A stretch of 64,000 nt of DNA from Lentisphaerota bacterium (GCA_015061815.1 SUVW01000005.1:62001-126000), one strand, 5' to 3'. Positions 16,346 to 25,913 are shown, counted from the first letter of the stretch. Notes: generated from the letters alone by a model not told the origin. Made by a program: numbers and translations.

Positions 16346-17125
16346 ATGTCAAATATCGCCAGCTCTCTCTTTTCGGTGAAAATATTGAATTGCGGTTTTA
16401 TTCCGGATGTTCCCCGCTGGCAATATCAGAAAGCAAGCATCCCGACATGGCGTTTTTACTGGAATCCGGAACCCGGAGCGTGGGTCTCTTCTCATGCTGA
16501 AGATATCGCCCTGACTCCGGATGTGGCGGTTCTCATTCCGCCGCAAACGCCATTCGCCACCCGTTCGGAACGGGTTTTTGCCCATTTTTATGTTCACTTT
16601 TCGCTGCCGGATATTGCTTCGGCGCGGCGGTTGATCTGGAAACTGCCGGCTCAAAAGATATTGGCACCATGTATTGCCGGAAATCCGGGGGCGTTGACCT
16701 TCCGGCAATTGAATATGGCGGCGGCAGCGGCGGTCAATTCTGCTCTTTTGATGCTGCCGGAGAGTGCCTTGTGTCAGGAGGCGGCTCCGGCGGGAAATGA
16801 TGTTTTCAACAAAGCGATGCAGATCATTGAAAATGATCCGGGATTTTCCTGCAGCTGCGAAGAACTGGCAAAACTCTGTCAGAGCAGTGTCAACACTTTG
16901 CAGCGGCAATTTCTGAAAGCTACCGGGGTAACGGTCAAAAAATGGATACTGAACCGGAAAATGGAATATGCCGCCCAGCTGCTGATCTATCGCGGTTCTT
17001 CGATAAAAGAGTGTGCCGATCAACTTGGATTTGCCGACCGGTATCATTTTTCCAAAGTTTTCAAACTTTACTTTGGCATCACCCCCGCCCAATTTGTCCG
17101 CAGCGGCGGCATACCTCTGCCGTGA
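16346..17125 (+). CDS. AraC-family transcriptional regulator
   Basis: Protein of 259 residues with a C-terminal double helix-turn-helix. The first helix pair lies around CEELAKLCQSSVNTLQRQF and the second is the diagnostic IKECADQLGFADRYHFSKVF followed by YFGITPAQF. The N-terminal 150 residues form a cupin-like sensing domain typical of sugar-responsive AraC proteins. It is divergent from the M24/amidohydrolase pair and so is a candidate for its local regulator. Its stop is 3 bp from the convergent PilU-PilT gene, with no terminator visible. Confidence 0.9.
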   Translation: MSNIASSLFSVKILNCGFIPDVPRWQYQKASIPTWRFYWNPEPGAWVSSHAEDIALTPDVAVLIPPQTPFATRSERVFAHFYVHFSLPDIASARRLIWKLPAQKILAPCIAGNPGALTFRQLNMAAAAAVNSALLMLPESALCQEAAPAGNDVFNKAMQIIENDPGFSCSCEELAKLCQSSVNTLQRQFLKATGVTVKKWILNRKMEYAAQLLIYRGSSIKECADQLGFADRYHFSKVFKLYFGITPAQFVRSGGIPLP

Positions 17126-17128
17126 ATA

Positions 17129-19300
17129 TCAGGTGCCGGAGTCGAAATTAATCCGGTCAACATCTGAAATTATTCCCCGGCTGACGTATGATTCCAGGCA
17201 GTGAGCCATCGTGACCATACCATCTTTCGCAGAACTTTCAATTACCGACATCAATTGATGGGTCTTGTTGTCCCGGATCAATGCCCGAACCGGCATGGTT
17301 CCGGTCATGACCTCATAAGCTCCTATCCGCTTGCCGGGGATATCCCGGCGGGGGATCAGTCTTTGGGCAACTACAGCAAGAATACTGCCGGCAAACTGCT
17401 GCCGTATCTGGCTTTGTTGTCCGGGAGGAAAGGAATCAATGATCCTTTCCACTGTCTGGCAGGTGTTGTTCGCGTGGAGTGTCCCAAGTACCAGATGGCC
17501 GGTTTCCGCCGCTGAAATTGCCGCTTGGATCGTTTCGATATCCCGCAGTTCACCAACCATAATGATATCCGGAGCCTGCCGCATGGCACTGCGCAATCCA
17601 TTGGCAAAACTCAATGTATCTGAACCAAGTTCCCGTTGTTCAATAATGCAGCGGTCATGTTCATAAACATATTCAATAGGATCTTCGATCGTGATGATAT
17701 GTCTGGAATCCCGGTGGTTGACCTGATTTATCAAACTGGCCAGGGTCGTGGATTTACCGCTGCCGGTCGGTCCGGTTATCAGGATCAGACCCTGTTTTTT
17801 TTGCATCAATCCGGTAAGTACCGGCGGCAGATAAATCTCTTCCGGAGTCGGGATCACATCGGAAATCAGACGGCCGACCAGTGCCGCATTGCCGCGTTGA
17901 AAAAAGGCATTCAACCGGAATCTGCGTGCTTTGTTGTCTGACAAATTCACTGTGATGGCAAAATCGATATCCCGCTTTTCTTCAAAAACATTGCGCTGGC
18001 GGCGCGAAAGAACGCTGTAGATCAATCTTTGGACATCTGCCCCGGTCAATGCCGGCAGATCAAGTGAGGCAAATGTACCATTCACCCGCAGCTGCGGCGG
18101 AACTCCAACGGTAAGCAGCAGATCGCTTGCTCCTGCTTTTACGGCGGCTTTCAGCAGATCACGCATATCTATTCGGCTGTTGCGCAGAGAATCCGGCAAT
18201 ATTGTATCAGCCGGGTCGTTTCGGTTGCTGCCAAGGCTCATGCCGCGTTGAAGCAAACGCAACTCATCAGGCGTATCGGTCAACTGCAATGCGGTTTCCG
18301 GTGTAATCATCCGGTGGCGGAGCAATTCGATCAGAGAATTGTTGAATGTCGTCATACCGAAGTGATGGCCGGACTGCATGAGTTTTTCCAATTCATCGAA
18401 GTTCTGCTCTGCGATCTGTTTTTTTACAGAACCTGTGCCAATGAGGATATCCAGCACCGGAACCATTGAACTATTGTCGCTTTTTACCGCCAGGCGCTGG
18501 GCGATGACCGCTTCCAGAGCAAGCGCGATACTTCCGGCGGTTGTCTCCCGCTGCTGTTCCGGGAACATATCCAGAATCCTTTCCACTGCACCGGCTGCAT
18601 CGGATGTGTGCATGGTGGATATGACCAGATGACCGGTCAAAGCTGCCGAAATAGCGGTGGAAACTGTTTCCGCATCGCGGATCTCCCCGATGACGATAAC
18701 ATCCGGATTTTCACGCAAAGCATTGCGGAGAGCTTCCGGAAAACCGCCTTGAGTATTGCTTATTTCCCGTTGGGAGATGAGCGAAAGTTTATCCTGATGG
18801 ATAAATTCGATCGGATCTTCCAAAGTCAGGATGTGCTTATTCATGTGGTTGTTGATATAGTTGATTATCGCACTCATAGTTGTGGATTTACCGCTGCCGG
18901 TGGTTCCGGTGATGATCACCAGGCCCCGTGAAAGAGTGGCGATTTGTGTCATGATCTTTTCCGGCAAACCGAGAGAAACAAATGTGCTGCTGCTGCCATC
19001 CCGGATCGGACGGGCAACCAGACACGGGCCGTTGACAGATTCATAGAAGTTGATCCGGAAACGGTGGCCGGAATGCAGGAAAGAACAATCCATTCCGCCT
19101 GATGCAGAATATTTCTCCTCCGCACCTGCCGACAAGCAGTTTTTGCGGAATTCGCTTATTACTTCCGGTTGGATGGGGGGGATGTTTTCTGCCAGTGAAA
19201 TTGCTCCATTTACTCTGAATCCGGGGGATTTCCCGCTGCTGATAAAGAGGTCAGAAGCATTGAATTTTACTGCGGCATCGAAAAATTTTTTGATACTCAT
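17129..19300 (-). CDS. PilU-PilT tandem fusion: double twitching-motility ATPase
   Basis: Protein of 723 residues made of two complete PilT-family hexameric ATPase units. Unit 1 (about 1-350) has Walker A GTTGSGKST, Walker B IVIGEIRD and a His box STMHTSDAAG, and its C-terminal region resembles PilU. Unit 2 (about 365-723) has Walker A GPTGSGKST, Walker B IMVGELRD, a His box GTLHANNT and the PilT-type AIRNLIRE-like motif PVRALIRD. These ATPases depolymerise type IV pili; PilT and PilU are normally separate proteins. The ATG at 19300 (MSIKKFF) has AAGG upstream and is preferred to the track start at 19378. Confidence 0.92.
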   Translation of the reverse strand: MSIKKFFDAAVKFNASDLFISSGKSPGFRVNGAISLAENIPPIQPEVISEFRKNCLSAGAEEKYSASGGMDCSFLHSGHRFRINFYESVNGPCLVARPIRDGSSSTFVSLGLPEKIMTQIATLSRGLVIITGTTGSGKSTTMSAIINYINNHMNKHILTLEDPIEFIHQDKLSLISQREISNTQGGFPEALRNALRENPDVIVIGEIRDAETVSTAISAALTGHLVISTMHTSDAAGAVERILDMFPEQQRETTAGSIALALEAVIAQRLAVKSDNSSMVPVLDILIGTGSVKKQIAEQNFDELEKLMQSGHHFGMTTFNNSLIELLRHRMITPETALQLTDTPDELRLLQRGMSLGSNRNDPADTILPDSLRNSRIDMRDLLKAAVKAGASDLLLTVGVPPQLRVNGTFASLDLPALTGADVQRLIYSVLSRRQRNVFEEKRDIDFAITVNLSDNKARRFRLNAFFQRGNAALVGRLISDVIPTPEEIYLPPVLTGLMQKKQGLILITGPTGSGKSTTLASLINQVNHRDSRHIITIEDPIEYVYEHDRCIIEQRELGSDTLSFANGLRSAMRQAPDIIMVGELRDIETIQAAISAAETGHLVLGTLHANNTCQTVERIIDSFPPGQQSQIRQQFAGSILAVVAQRLIPRRDIPGKRIGAYEVMTGTMPVRALIRDNKTHQLMSVIESSAKDGMVTMAHCLESYVSRGIISDVDRINFDSGT

Positions 19301-19495
19301 AGTCGTAAACCTTAAATTTATCAATAAAAATATACACAATCGAAATTTAGCATCTTTATAACATTTTTTCAATATCAATAAATAATTTTTTTGATATTAT
19401 TTGTTTTTCATTAATTGTTGGCAAAATCACAGAATTTTTGCTGTCATCCGTTTTTACGGCAATCGTAAGATTTGAGAAATTATCTTTTCTCTTAC
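19301..19495. other. Intergenic AT-rich region between the divergent PilU-PilT and TM-helix genes
   Basis: About 195 bp upstream of the 19496 promoter. It is AT-rich and I find no further gene or RNA in it. Confidence 0.5.
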
Positions 19496-19523
19496 TTGAA
19501 AAAATCTGTCAACCGCTTATAAT
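19496..19523 (+). promoter_or_regulatory. Promoter of the mechanosensitive-channel-like gene
   Basis: TTGAAA, 16-bp spacer, TATAAT, about 73 bp before the ATG. Confidence 0.65.
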
Positions 19524-19595
19524 TTCTTTGTGAGAGTGCCGGAAAGAGGAGACGGCATGATTTTCTGCATAAATTAATTATTGAGGAGAAAGAAT

Positions 19596-21059
19596 ATGCG
19601 GGAATTTTTCAAAAGTATGTGGCGGAGTGTAGTTGAGAGTAATCTGCCGGGGATCATCGGTGCGATCATCGTATTGATCATCGGTTGGATAATCGCTGTC
19701 TGGATTTCAGGTAAGGCTGCCGCATTAGCCGGGAAGTGTGCGGAAGTTTACCGTAAAGATGATGAAATCCCGGGCGGTGATCCGAAACGGGCGGGAATTA
19801 TTACCGGCAGAGTGGTTTTCTGGTGCGTGATGATTCTGGCTGTTTTGGGATGTATGTCATTGCTCCATCTGGATTATGCCGCTGTTCCGCTGCGGGAATT
19901 CATCACTGCGATAGCGGAATATCTGCCCAATATTGCCGGAGCTTTACTGTTGATGTTTCTGGCAAGGATCACCGGCGGATTGGTCAGAAATTTTGTCCGG
20001 CATTGGCTGGAAAAGCGTAAACAGCCGGATGATTTGGATGGTTCAAATCAGGAAGCTGTTGAAAAAAGGGCCGCATACAGTGCTCAAACTGCTTATGTGC
20101 TGGTTTGGCTTTTCTTTTTACCGGCTATTCTCAATGCATTGAATATTTATGGCATAACAGCTCCGCTGCAGGCAATGTTTGCCGTGATCATGACCTTTTT
20201 GCCGCGAATCATTGCTGCTGTTCTGATCTTTTGGATCGGTTTCTGGGCGGCCGGAATCGTCCGGCGGGCAGTTTCCGGGGCGGCCGTGATGATGCATGTC
20301 AATAAATTCTGCGGCATGTGTGGTTTTGATAAAGAAGGATTTCCTCATGCGGCCGGATTGCTGGGCAATGTGGCGTGGATTTTGATCATCATTCCGGTGA
20401 CAGCGGCAGCATTGACGGCGTTGAATATTGAAGCATTGTCACATTCTGTGACCGGATTTTTGAATATGCTCTTATTTGCGGCCGGGAATATTATCGGCGC
20501 AGTTGTGATCATTGCAGCTGGTGTGATATTGGCCAGAATCGCAAATTCAATTGTCCGGAAACTGGTGTCAGGTTTGGGCGGCGACCGGTTGATGGCAAAA
20601 TTATCCGGCGGACGTGATGATATGCCAAAGTGGGATCTGACGGTAATTTGCGGAAAAGTGGCTGCTGCAGCGGTGATGGTGCTGGTTATTATCGGAGCCT
20701 GTGAAATTTTGCAGCTTTCCGGTCTGGCTGAAGTTGTTCGCAGATTTGCAATTTTCGGCGGGAATTTGATATTGAGCGCGATCGTTATAATTGCCGGGAT
20801 CATGCTCGGAGATTTTATTTGCGGATTTTCCGGACGGGAAAAAGATCATCCATTGAATCATTTTATCCGTCTGGCTCTTGTCGTGTTTGCCGTTGCTCTG
20901 GCTTTGAGCAATTTGAATATCGGCCAAACGATCGTGGAAACTGCATTTGCCATGCTGCTCGGTGCTGTTTGTGTTGCAGCTGCTTTGGCTTTCGGACTCG
21001 GCGGTAGAGAATTTGCCGCCAATATGCTGGATAAATGGTTGAAGAAAAATAAAGAATAA
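19596..21059 (+). CDS. MscS-type TM-helix membrane protein
   Basis: Protein of 487 residues made of repeated 'conserved TM helix' units of the mechanosensitive channel superfamily, with roughly ten hydrophobic segments (examples: IVLIIGWIIAVWISG, NIAGALLLMFLARITGG, IIAAVLIFWIGFWAAG). The last helix ends in AALAFGLGGREFAANML, which resembles the pore-lining helix of MscS, but the protein stops about 10 residues later, so the cytoplasmic beta domain of true MscS channels is missing. Function as a channel is therefore only an inference. GAGGAGA precedes the ATG at 19596, preferred over the TTG used in the track. Confidence 0.8.
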   Translation: MREFFKSMWRSVVESNLPGIIGAIIVLIIGWIIAVWISGKAAALAGKCAEVYRKDDEIPGGDPKRAGIITGRVVFWCVMILAVLGCMSLLHLDYAAVPLREFITAIAEYLPNIAGALLLMFLARITGGLVRNFVRHWLEKRKQPDDLDGSNQEAVEKRAAYSAQTAYVLVWLFFLPAILNALNIYGITAPLQAMFAVIMTFLPRIIAAVLIFWIGFWAAGIVRRAVSGAAVMMHVNKFCGMCGFDKEGFPHAAGLLGNVAWILIIIPVTAAALTALNIEALSHSVTGFLNMLLFAAGNIIGAVVIIAAGVILARIANSIVRKLVSGLGGDRLMAKLSGGRDDMPKWDLTVICGKVAAAAVMVLVIIGACEILQLSGLAEVVRRFAIFGGNLILSAIVIIAGIMLGDFICGFSGREKDHPLNHFIRLALVVFAVALALSNLNIGQTIVETAFAMLLGAVCVAAALAFGLGGREFAANMLDKWLKKNKE

Positions 21060-21102
21060 AAAAATCCGCCCTCTGCCGGCAGTATCGTTTCCGGCAGAGG
21101 GC
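21058..21102 (-). terminator. Rho-independent terminator, minus-strand operon end
   Basis: GCCCTCTGCCGG / CCGGCAGAGGGC perfect 12-bp stem; on the minus strand it is followed by GGATTTTTTT. It lies just after the deacetylase stop and also faces the convergent TM-helix gene. Confidence 0.9.
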
Positions 21103-21112
21103 GCACTGAAAA

Positions 21113-21781
21113 TTATTTGACCAAATCAGTCGTCGGTATCCAGAGTACTTCCGGATCAGCCGCAAGGCGGCGGAGCTTGTCTTCGTAATCAGCCCACAAT
21201 TTCGCATCATCCATCATCTCATAACTGTGTCCCCAGAAGTAGAAGATGCCATCTGTCTTTTTAGCTGTTTCAAATGCCAGCCAGAAGTTCTCATCCTGAA
21301 AGTGGCAGCTGGAATGCAGGATCATCGGATGCTTGAATCCGGAAACCCGATCCGTATATTCGACAGTCCTGCCGTACGCAAAACCGGCTTCCAGAAGCAT
21401 ATCAGCTGTTTCCGGGGTGTATTTGCCGCAGGGCCAGGCAAATCCCGGACACTCTTTCTGGAACATATCCTCCAGAATTTTTTTGGCATCGGCCGCTTCG
21501 GCCAGAAAGACTTTATCATCAACATCCCCGGCGTTGCAGTGACACATGGTGTGTGAAGCAACATCAAATCCGGCATAAACATCTTTGATTTCGTTCCACG
21601 CCAGTTTACCCGGACAATATCCGCTGTCCCGGTAGGTCCAGCCGGTAGTGCGGCGGTTTTTCGCCGAATGCAGAGCCGGATTGAGATTGAATGTGGCTTT
21701 GGCATTGTACTTGCGGCATAATTCGGTAAGTTTGATGTCATTGAGTACGCCATCGTCCCAGCATTGAGCGACTTTTATCAT
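21113..21781 (-). CDS. Polysaccharide deacetylase (NodB-type) family protein
   Basis: Protein of 222 residues of the carbohydrate esterase 4 fold. The WDDG near residue 8 supplies the catalytic and metal Asp residues, KATFNLNP the following strand, VASHTMCH the paired histidines and WPCGKYT the Arg/Pro loop equivalent. The family removes N-acetyl or related acyl groups from polysaccharides. No signal peptide is visible, so it may act in the cytosol. GGAAGGAG precedes the ATG, which overlaps the uvrC stop; it is the last gene of the fmt-rng-uvrC run. Confidence 0.85.
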   Translation of the reverse strand: MIKVAQCWDDGVLNDIKLTELCRKYNAKATFNLNPALHSAKNRRTTGWTYRDSGYCPGKLAWNEIKDVYAGFDVASHTMCHCNAGDVDDKVFLAEAADAKKILEDMFQKECPGFAWPCGKYTPETADMLLEAGFAYGRTVEYTDRVSGFKHPMILHSSCHFQDENFWLAFETAKKTDGIFYFWGHSYEMMDDAKLWADYEDKLRRLAADPEVLWIPTTDLVK

Positions 21782-23268
21782 ATCTCTTTTCTCCTTCCTT
21801 GATTTTGAGTAAGATGATCAACAATTTTTTGAGCCGTTTTTAATCCGATTCCCGGTACTTTGGCCGCAATTTCTGCAGCATCTGCCCGGATTATTCCCGC
21901 CAGTGAACCGAAAGCCCGCAACAATTGGCGTTTTCGTACAGCTCCAATACCGGGAATATCATCCAGAAGTGAAAGCTGTATGCGTTTTTCCCGTAAGTTG
22001 CGATGGTAGGTTATCGCGAACCGGTGTGCTTCGTCACGTACCGATTGGAGCAGACGCAATGCATGATCATGGCGGTCAAGTATGATCGGTTCACTCCGTC
22101 CGGGAATAAATATCTCTTCATTTTTTTCAGCCAGAGCCAACAGCGGCAGCGGTGGTGCGCCCACTGAAATCAGCGCATCAACGGCACTGGAAAGCTGTCC
22201 TTTACCGCCATCGACCATCATCAGATCCGGGAAAGGGCGGTTTTCCGCGATCAATCTGGAAAAATGACGTGAAACAGCTTCTCGCATCATAGCGAAATCA
22301 TCGCTTTGCATTACTGTCTTTATCCGGAATCTTTTGTATGCCTGCCGATCCGGCTTGCCGTTGGTGAATGTCACCATACTGGCAACAGCCAGGGTCCCGA
22401 GGATGTTGGATATGTCAAAGCAGATGATTTTTTCCGGAGGCCCGGGCAATCCCAAGCGTTGTGCCAGCGCACGAACTCCCAGCTCTCCGGGAGGAAAGGG
22501 GAGATCAGGCAGAAACGGATTGGCGAAAATCCGGTTCCTCTGTCCGAAAACGGCGGCGATATTGGCTCCGGCATCCCGGTAGCGGGCCGCCAATTCAAAT
22601 TTTCCTTCAGCGGCGGCCTGTTTCATTTTGGCTTTTACTGCCTCCTGAACCGGAGAAATATCGCCATCCAGAACCGCGAGGGCAGCTTCCAGACGTTGAT
22701 GATATTCACTTTCGCTTACTTTACCGGTGCAGGGGGCGCAGCAGTCTTTGACCAGACGTTTCAGACAGTGCTTACGCGTTTCCAGATCCGGTTCACTGCT
22801 TTTGCATCCGCGTAAACCGAAGTGGGTCAAAAGGAATTCTCTGGTCATTTTCAGTGCCGTACCATGCGGAAACGGGCCGAAGTAACGCGCGTTATCCGGT
22901 TTTTTCAACCGGGCCAGCGAGAGAGTCGGAAATTTTTCCGACATATCAACTTTCAACAGAAGAAAACGCTTGTCATCCCGCATGAGGATATTGTAGTAAG
23001 GAGCATAACTTTTTATCAACTGGGATTCCAGCAAAAGAGCTTCATTTTCGTTGCGTACTACAGTAAAAGACCATTCGTAAATTGAATTTATCAGTGAGCG
23101 TAACTTCGCATCTCCGGTGCGTTTGCGGGATGGTTGGAAGTAGTTTCCAAGCCGCCTCCGCAGATCCCTGGCTTTGCCGACGTAGATGACTTTGCCGAAG
23201 CGGTCGCGGAACATGTATACTCCGGGTTTGGCCGGGATCTCCGAAGGATGGTACTCTTCAAATTTCAC
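21778..23268 (-). CDS. uvrC: Excinuclease ABC subunit C, shortened form
   Basis: Nucleotide excision repair endonuclease of 496 residues that makes the 3' and 5' incisions with UvrB. The order is GIY-YIG nuclease (PGVYMFRDRFGKVIYVGKA, residues about 14-90), UVR UvrB-binding motif (about 205-240), RNase H-like 5' nuclease with FDISN and VDGGKGQLSSA, then tandem helix-hairpin-helix (IPGIGAVRKRQLL, VPGIGLKTAQ). Typical UvrC has about 600 residues; the roughly 100 residues between the UVR motif and the RNase H domain are missing. Translation starts at a GTG. It overlaps the deacetylase start and follows the RNase gene by 4 bp. Confidence 0.92.
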   Translation of the reverse strand: MKFEEYHPSEIPAKPGVYMFRDRFGKVIYVGKARDLRRRLGNYFQPSRKRTGDAKLRSLINSIYEWSFTVVRNENEALLLESQLIKSYAPYYNILMRDDKRFLLLKVDMSEKFPTLSLARLKKPDNARYFGPFPHGTALKMTREFLLTHFGLRGCKSSEPDLETRKHCLKRLVKDCCAPCTGKVSESEYHQRLEAALAVLDGDISPVQEAVKAKMKQAAAEGKFELAARYRDAGANIAAVFGQRNRIFANPFLPDLPFPPGELGVRALAQRLGLPGPPEKIICFDISNILGTLAVASMVTFTNGKPDRQAYKRFRIKTVMQSDDFAMMREAVSRHFSRLIAENRPFPDLMMVDGGKGQLSSAVDALISVGAPPLPLLALAEKNEEIFIPGRSEPIILDRHDHALRLLQSVRDEAHRFAITYHRNLREKRIQLSLLDDIPGIGAVRKRQLLRAFGSLAGIIRADAAEIAAKVPGIGLKTAQKIVDHLTQNQGRRKEI

Positions 23269-23272
23269 AGAT

Positions 23273-24877
23273 TCAGCCTATTTTTATTCCGGTTTCCGCA
23301 TCGACCAGCAAAAATTCTTCATAATGCAGTGACGGATCTGCACGGAAACTTAATTCCGTTTTGTATTTAGTTTCCAGATCATTGAGCAATTCGGCATCTT
23401 CATCACGGAGTCTGGCGAGAATGTCCGGATGCATGAATACTCTCAAGGCAGTGCTTTTATACTTTTTATCCCGCATTACGGCGCTCAATTGCCGCTGTAT
23501 TTCCGCACTCATCGTCAGGGCGGATTTTACCAGGCCGGAACCGTGACAGTATGGGCATGGGTCATAGACTTGATCGAGGATGCTTTCGTGTTCCCGCTGG
23601 CGGGTCATTTCCATAAGTCCGAGTTTGCTCAACGGCAGAACTTTGGTTTTTGCCCGGTCATCTTTGACCAGCTTTTTCATATAACGGTAGAGTTCTTCCC
23701 GGTCAGATGCCGAACGCATATCTATAAAATCAAGTACGACCAGTCCGCCGACATCCCGCAACCGGAGCTGTCGGGCGATCTCTTCGGCGGCCTCCAGATT
23801 GGTTTTCAGGATGAATTCCGGTTGTTCAGCAACTTTTCTTCCGTGTCCGGAGTTTACATCAATGGCGATCAAAGCTTCTGTTTCGTCGATCACGATAGCT
23901 CCGCCGCCGGGCAGTTTTACTTCCCGCTGAAATACATTCTTGATTTGTTCATCAATGTTGTAATAATCAAAAATGGGGGCAGAACCTTTAAAACGGTTGA
24001 CTTTACCGGCCAATTTACTGCCGCCGATACGCTTCAAAGTATCTTTTATATGCTTGTATGCATCCGGATCATCGACGACTATACCATCAATTTCGTCGGT
24101 CATGAAATCTCTTACTGTGCGGTCAAGCAGATTCGGTTCAGTAAATAACCTTGCCGGAGCGATACCGGCAGCTACTCCATTTTCAATTTTCTTCCAGTAA
24201 TCCAGCAAAAGGTCAAGATCCCGTTTGAAAAATGCAGATTTTCTTCCTTCCCCGTTGGTGCGGCAGATCATCCCCATCCCTTCGGGGAGTTCCAATTGTT
24301 CCATTATTTTCCGCAGACGTTCACGTTCGGAGGAGCTTTCTATGCGCGAGGATAATCCGATGTGTTCACTGTAAGGCATCAATACCAGAAAACGTCCGGG
24401 TATGGTGATGTCGGTGGTTACTCTGGCACCTTTGGTGCTGATCGGAGCTTTGACTACCTGAACGAGTATTTCCATACCGGGTTTGAAAATATTCGGGATA
24501 TCTTCGGTCGTGATCTTTTTTTTGCGGCGGGATGCTTCGGCGGAAAGAGGGGAATTTTCCGGGACTTGCCGCTGTTTGCATCTTTTGGTATTTATATCCG
24601 CTTCCTTGTATTCCAAATCGGACCGGTACTGTTCAACCAATTCCGAATTTCCCGGCAGCATCTCTTTGAAGTGTAAAAACGCATTTTTTTTAGCACCGAT
24701 ATCAATAAATGCTGCCTGCAGAGAACAATCCAGATTGATGATCCTGCCGAGGAAAATATCTCCTGCTTTTGGAGCCTCATCATCCCGTTCCAGTTTGTAT
24801 TCTTCCAGCTTGCCGTTGTTGAGCATGGCGAAGCGGCGTTCCAGTTTTTCGCAATTCAGAATGATCTCTTTACTCAT
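23273..24877 (-). CDS. Ribonuclease G/E family endoribonuclease
   Basis: Protein of 534 residues of the Rne/Rng family, which cleaves single-stranded RNA in mRNA decay and rRNA/tRNA maturation. It has an N-terminal S1 domain (GDIFLGRIINLDCSLQAAF), the DNase I-like catalytic domain with metal-binding Asp residues in AIDVNSGHG and LDFIDMRS, and the zinc-link CPYCHGSG. It lacks the long disordered C-terminal degradosome scaffold of E. coli RNase E, so RNase G is the closer match. The ATG at 24877 is chosen over the upstream TTG because it lies just beyond the fmt stop. Confidence 0.92.
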   Translation of the reverse strand: MSKEIILNCEKLERRFAMLNNGKLEEYKLERDDEAPKAGDIFLGRIINLDCSLQAAFIDIGAKKNAFLHFKEMLPGNSELVEQYRSDLEYKEADINTKRCKQRQVPENSPLSAEASRRKKKITTEDIPNIFKPGMEILVQVVKAPISTKGARVTTDITIPGRFLVLMPYSEHIGLSSRIESSSERERLRKIMEQLELPEGMGMICRTNGEGRKSAFFKRDLDLLLDYWKKIENGVAAGIAPARLFTEPNLLDRTVRDFMTDEIDGIVVDDPDAYKHIKDTLKRIGGSKLAGKVNRFKGSAPIFDYYNIDEQIKNVFQREVKLPGGGAIVIDETEALIAIDVNSGHGRKVAEQPEFILKTNLEAAEEIARQLRLRDVGGLVVLDFIDMRSASDREELYRYMKKLVKDDRAKTKVLPLSKLGLMEMTRQREHESILDQVYDPCPYCHGSGLVKSALTMSAEIQRQLSAVMRDKKYKSTALRVFMHPDILARLRDEDAELLNDLETKYKTELSFRADPSLHYEEFLLVDAETGIKIG

Positions 24878-24882
24878 GATTA

Positions 24883-25851
24883 TCAAATTTCCGCTTCTGT
24901 AATAAATTCCGGCAGTTCGCCGCGCATTCCGTTGCGGAATGCAGATGCACTCATACGTTTGCCTCCGGATGGGATCAATTCAATGATTTCCAAAGCGCGG
25001 CCGTCACCGCAGCCGATGACAAGCCGTCCGGGAAGTTCCGCGCATTGAGCGGGGGCAATATCATATCCGTCAACTATCCGGGCTGAACAAATTGTAAACG
25101 CAGATTCTTTACCGGAAGATGTCCGGAATCCGGCAGATGCTCCCGGCCAGGGGAAGTAGGCTCTGGTCATTGCTTCAATACGTTTGGCCGGTAAATTCCA
25201 ATCGATCACGCCATCACGTTTGGTTATTTTCCGGCATATCGTGACGGCTGCCGGATCCTGGGGGAGCGGTTCGATTTTCTTTTCTGCGATATCCCGCAGG
25301 ATTTGCACCGCATTTTTTGCGGCCAGTTCACCGAGGGTATTTTCCAGAGAATCGGCATATTCGTTTTGTTCCAATTTCATCCGCAACTCCCGGAAGACCG
25401 GCCCGGAATCCAGCCCTCTTTCCATTTGCATGAAACAAACGCCGCTTTCTTCATCGCTATTGAGAATCGCCTGTACGATCGGGGATGCTCCCCGGTAGCG
25501 CGGCAAAAGTGAAGCGTGTACATTGACACAACATACTCGCGGAACTGCCAACAGCGGAGCTTTCAATATTTGCCCGAAAGATACTACGCAGAGCAGATCC
25601 GGAGCCATCGCTGTCAGGCAATCAATAAATTCAGGAGTGTTGACATCGGCAGTACGGATCACATCCAGTTCCAATTCCAGTGCGGCAGCAGCCAGCGGTG
25701 TCGGAGTCAGAATCCGTTTGCGTCCGGCCGGCCGGTCCAATTGGGAAATCACCGCCGCTAAATCGGTTCCCGGAGATTGCGCCAACGCCCGTAAAATCGG
25801 GATGGCGATCGGCCCGGAACCCAGAAAAACGATTTTTAATGGTTTAAGCAC
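24883..25851 (-). CDS. fmt: Methionyl-tRNA formyltransferase
   Basis: Protein of 322 residues that formylates initiator Met-tRNA. The Rossmann-like N-terminus begins KIVFLGSGPIA, and the formyl-THF binding loop is seen as CVNVHASLLPRYRGASPI with the catalytic Asn-His pair and the following Asp in LDSGPV. The C-terminal anticodon-side domain occupies the last 100 residues. Translation starts at a GTG with AAGG upstream. It is the first gene of a run with the RNase, uvrC and the deacetylase. Confidence 0.94.
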   Translation of the reverse strand: MLKPLKIVFLGSGPIAIPILRALAQSPGTDLAAVISQLDRPAGRKRILTPTPLAAAALELELDVIRTADVNTPEFIDCLTAMAPDLLCVVSFGQILKAPLLAVPRVCCVNVHASLLPRYRGASPIVQAILNSDEESGVCFMQMERGLDSGPVFRELRMKLEQNEYADSLENTLGELAAKNAVQILRDIAEKKIEPLPQDPAAVTICRKITKRDGVIDWNLPAKRIEAMTRAYFPWPGASAGFRTSSGKESAFTICSARIVDGYDIAPAQCAELPGRLVIGCGDGRALEIIELIPSGGKRMSASAFRNGMRGELPEFITEAEI

Positions 25852-25913
25852 TTGAAAAAAACCTTATACACATTCATATTTAATAATACACACATTTATA
25901 ATATAATACAACA

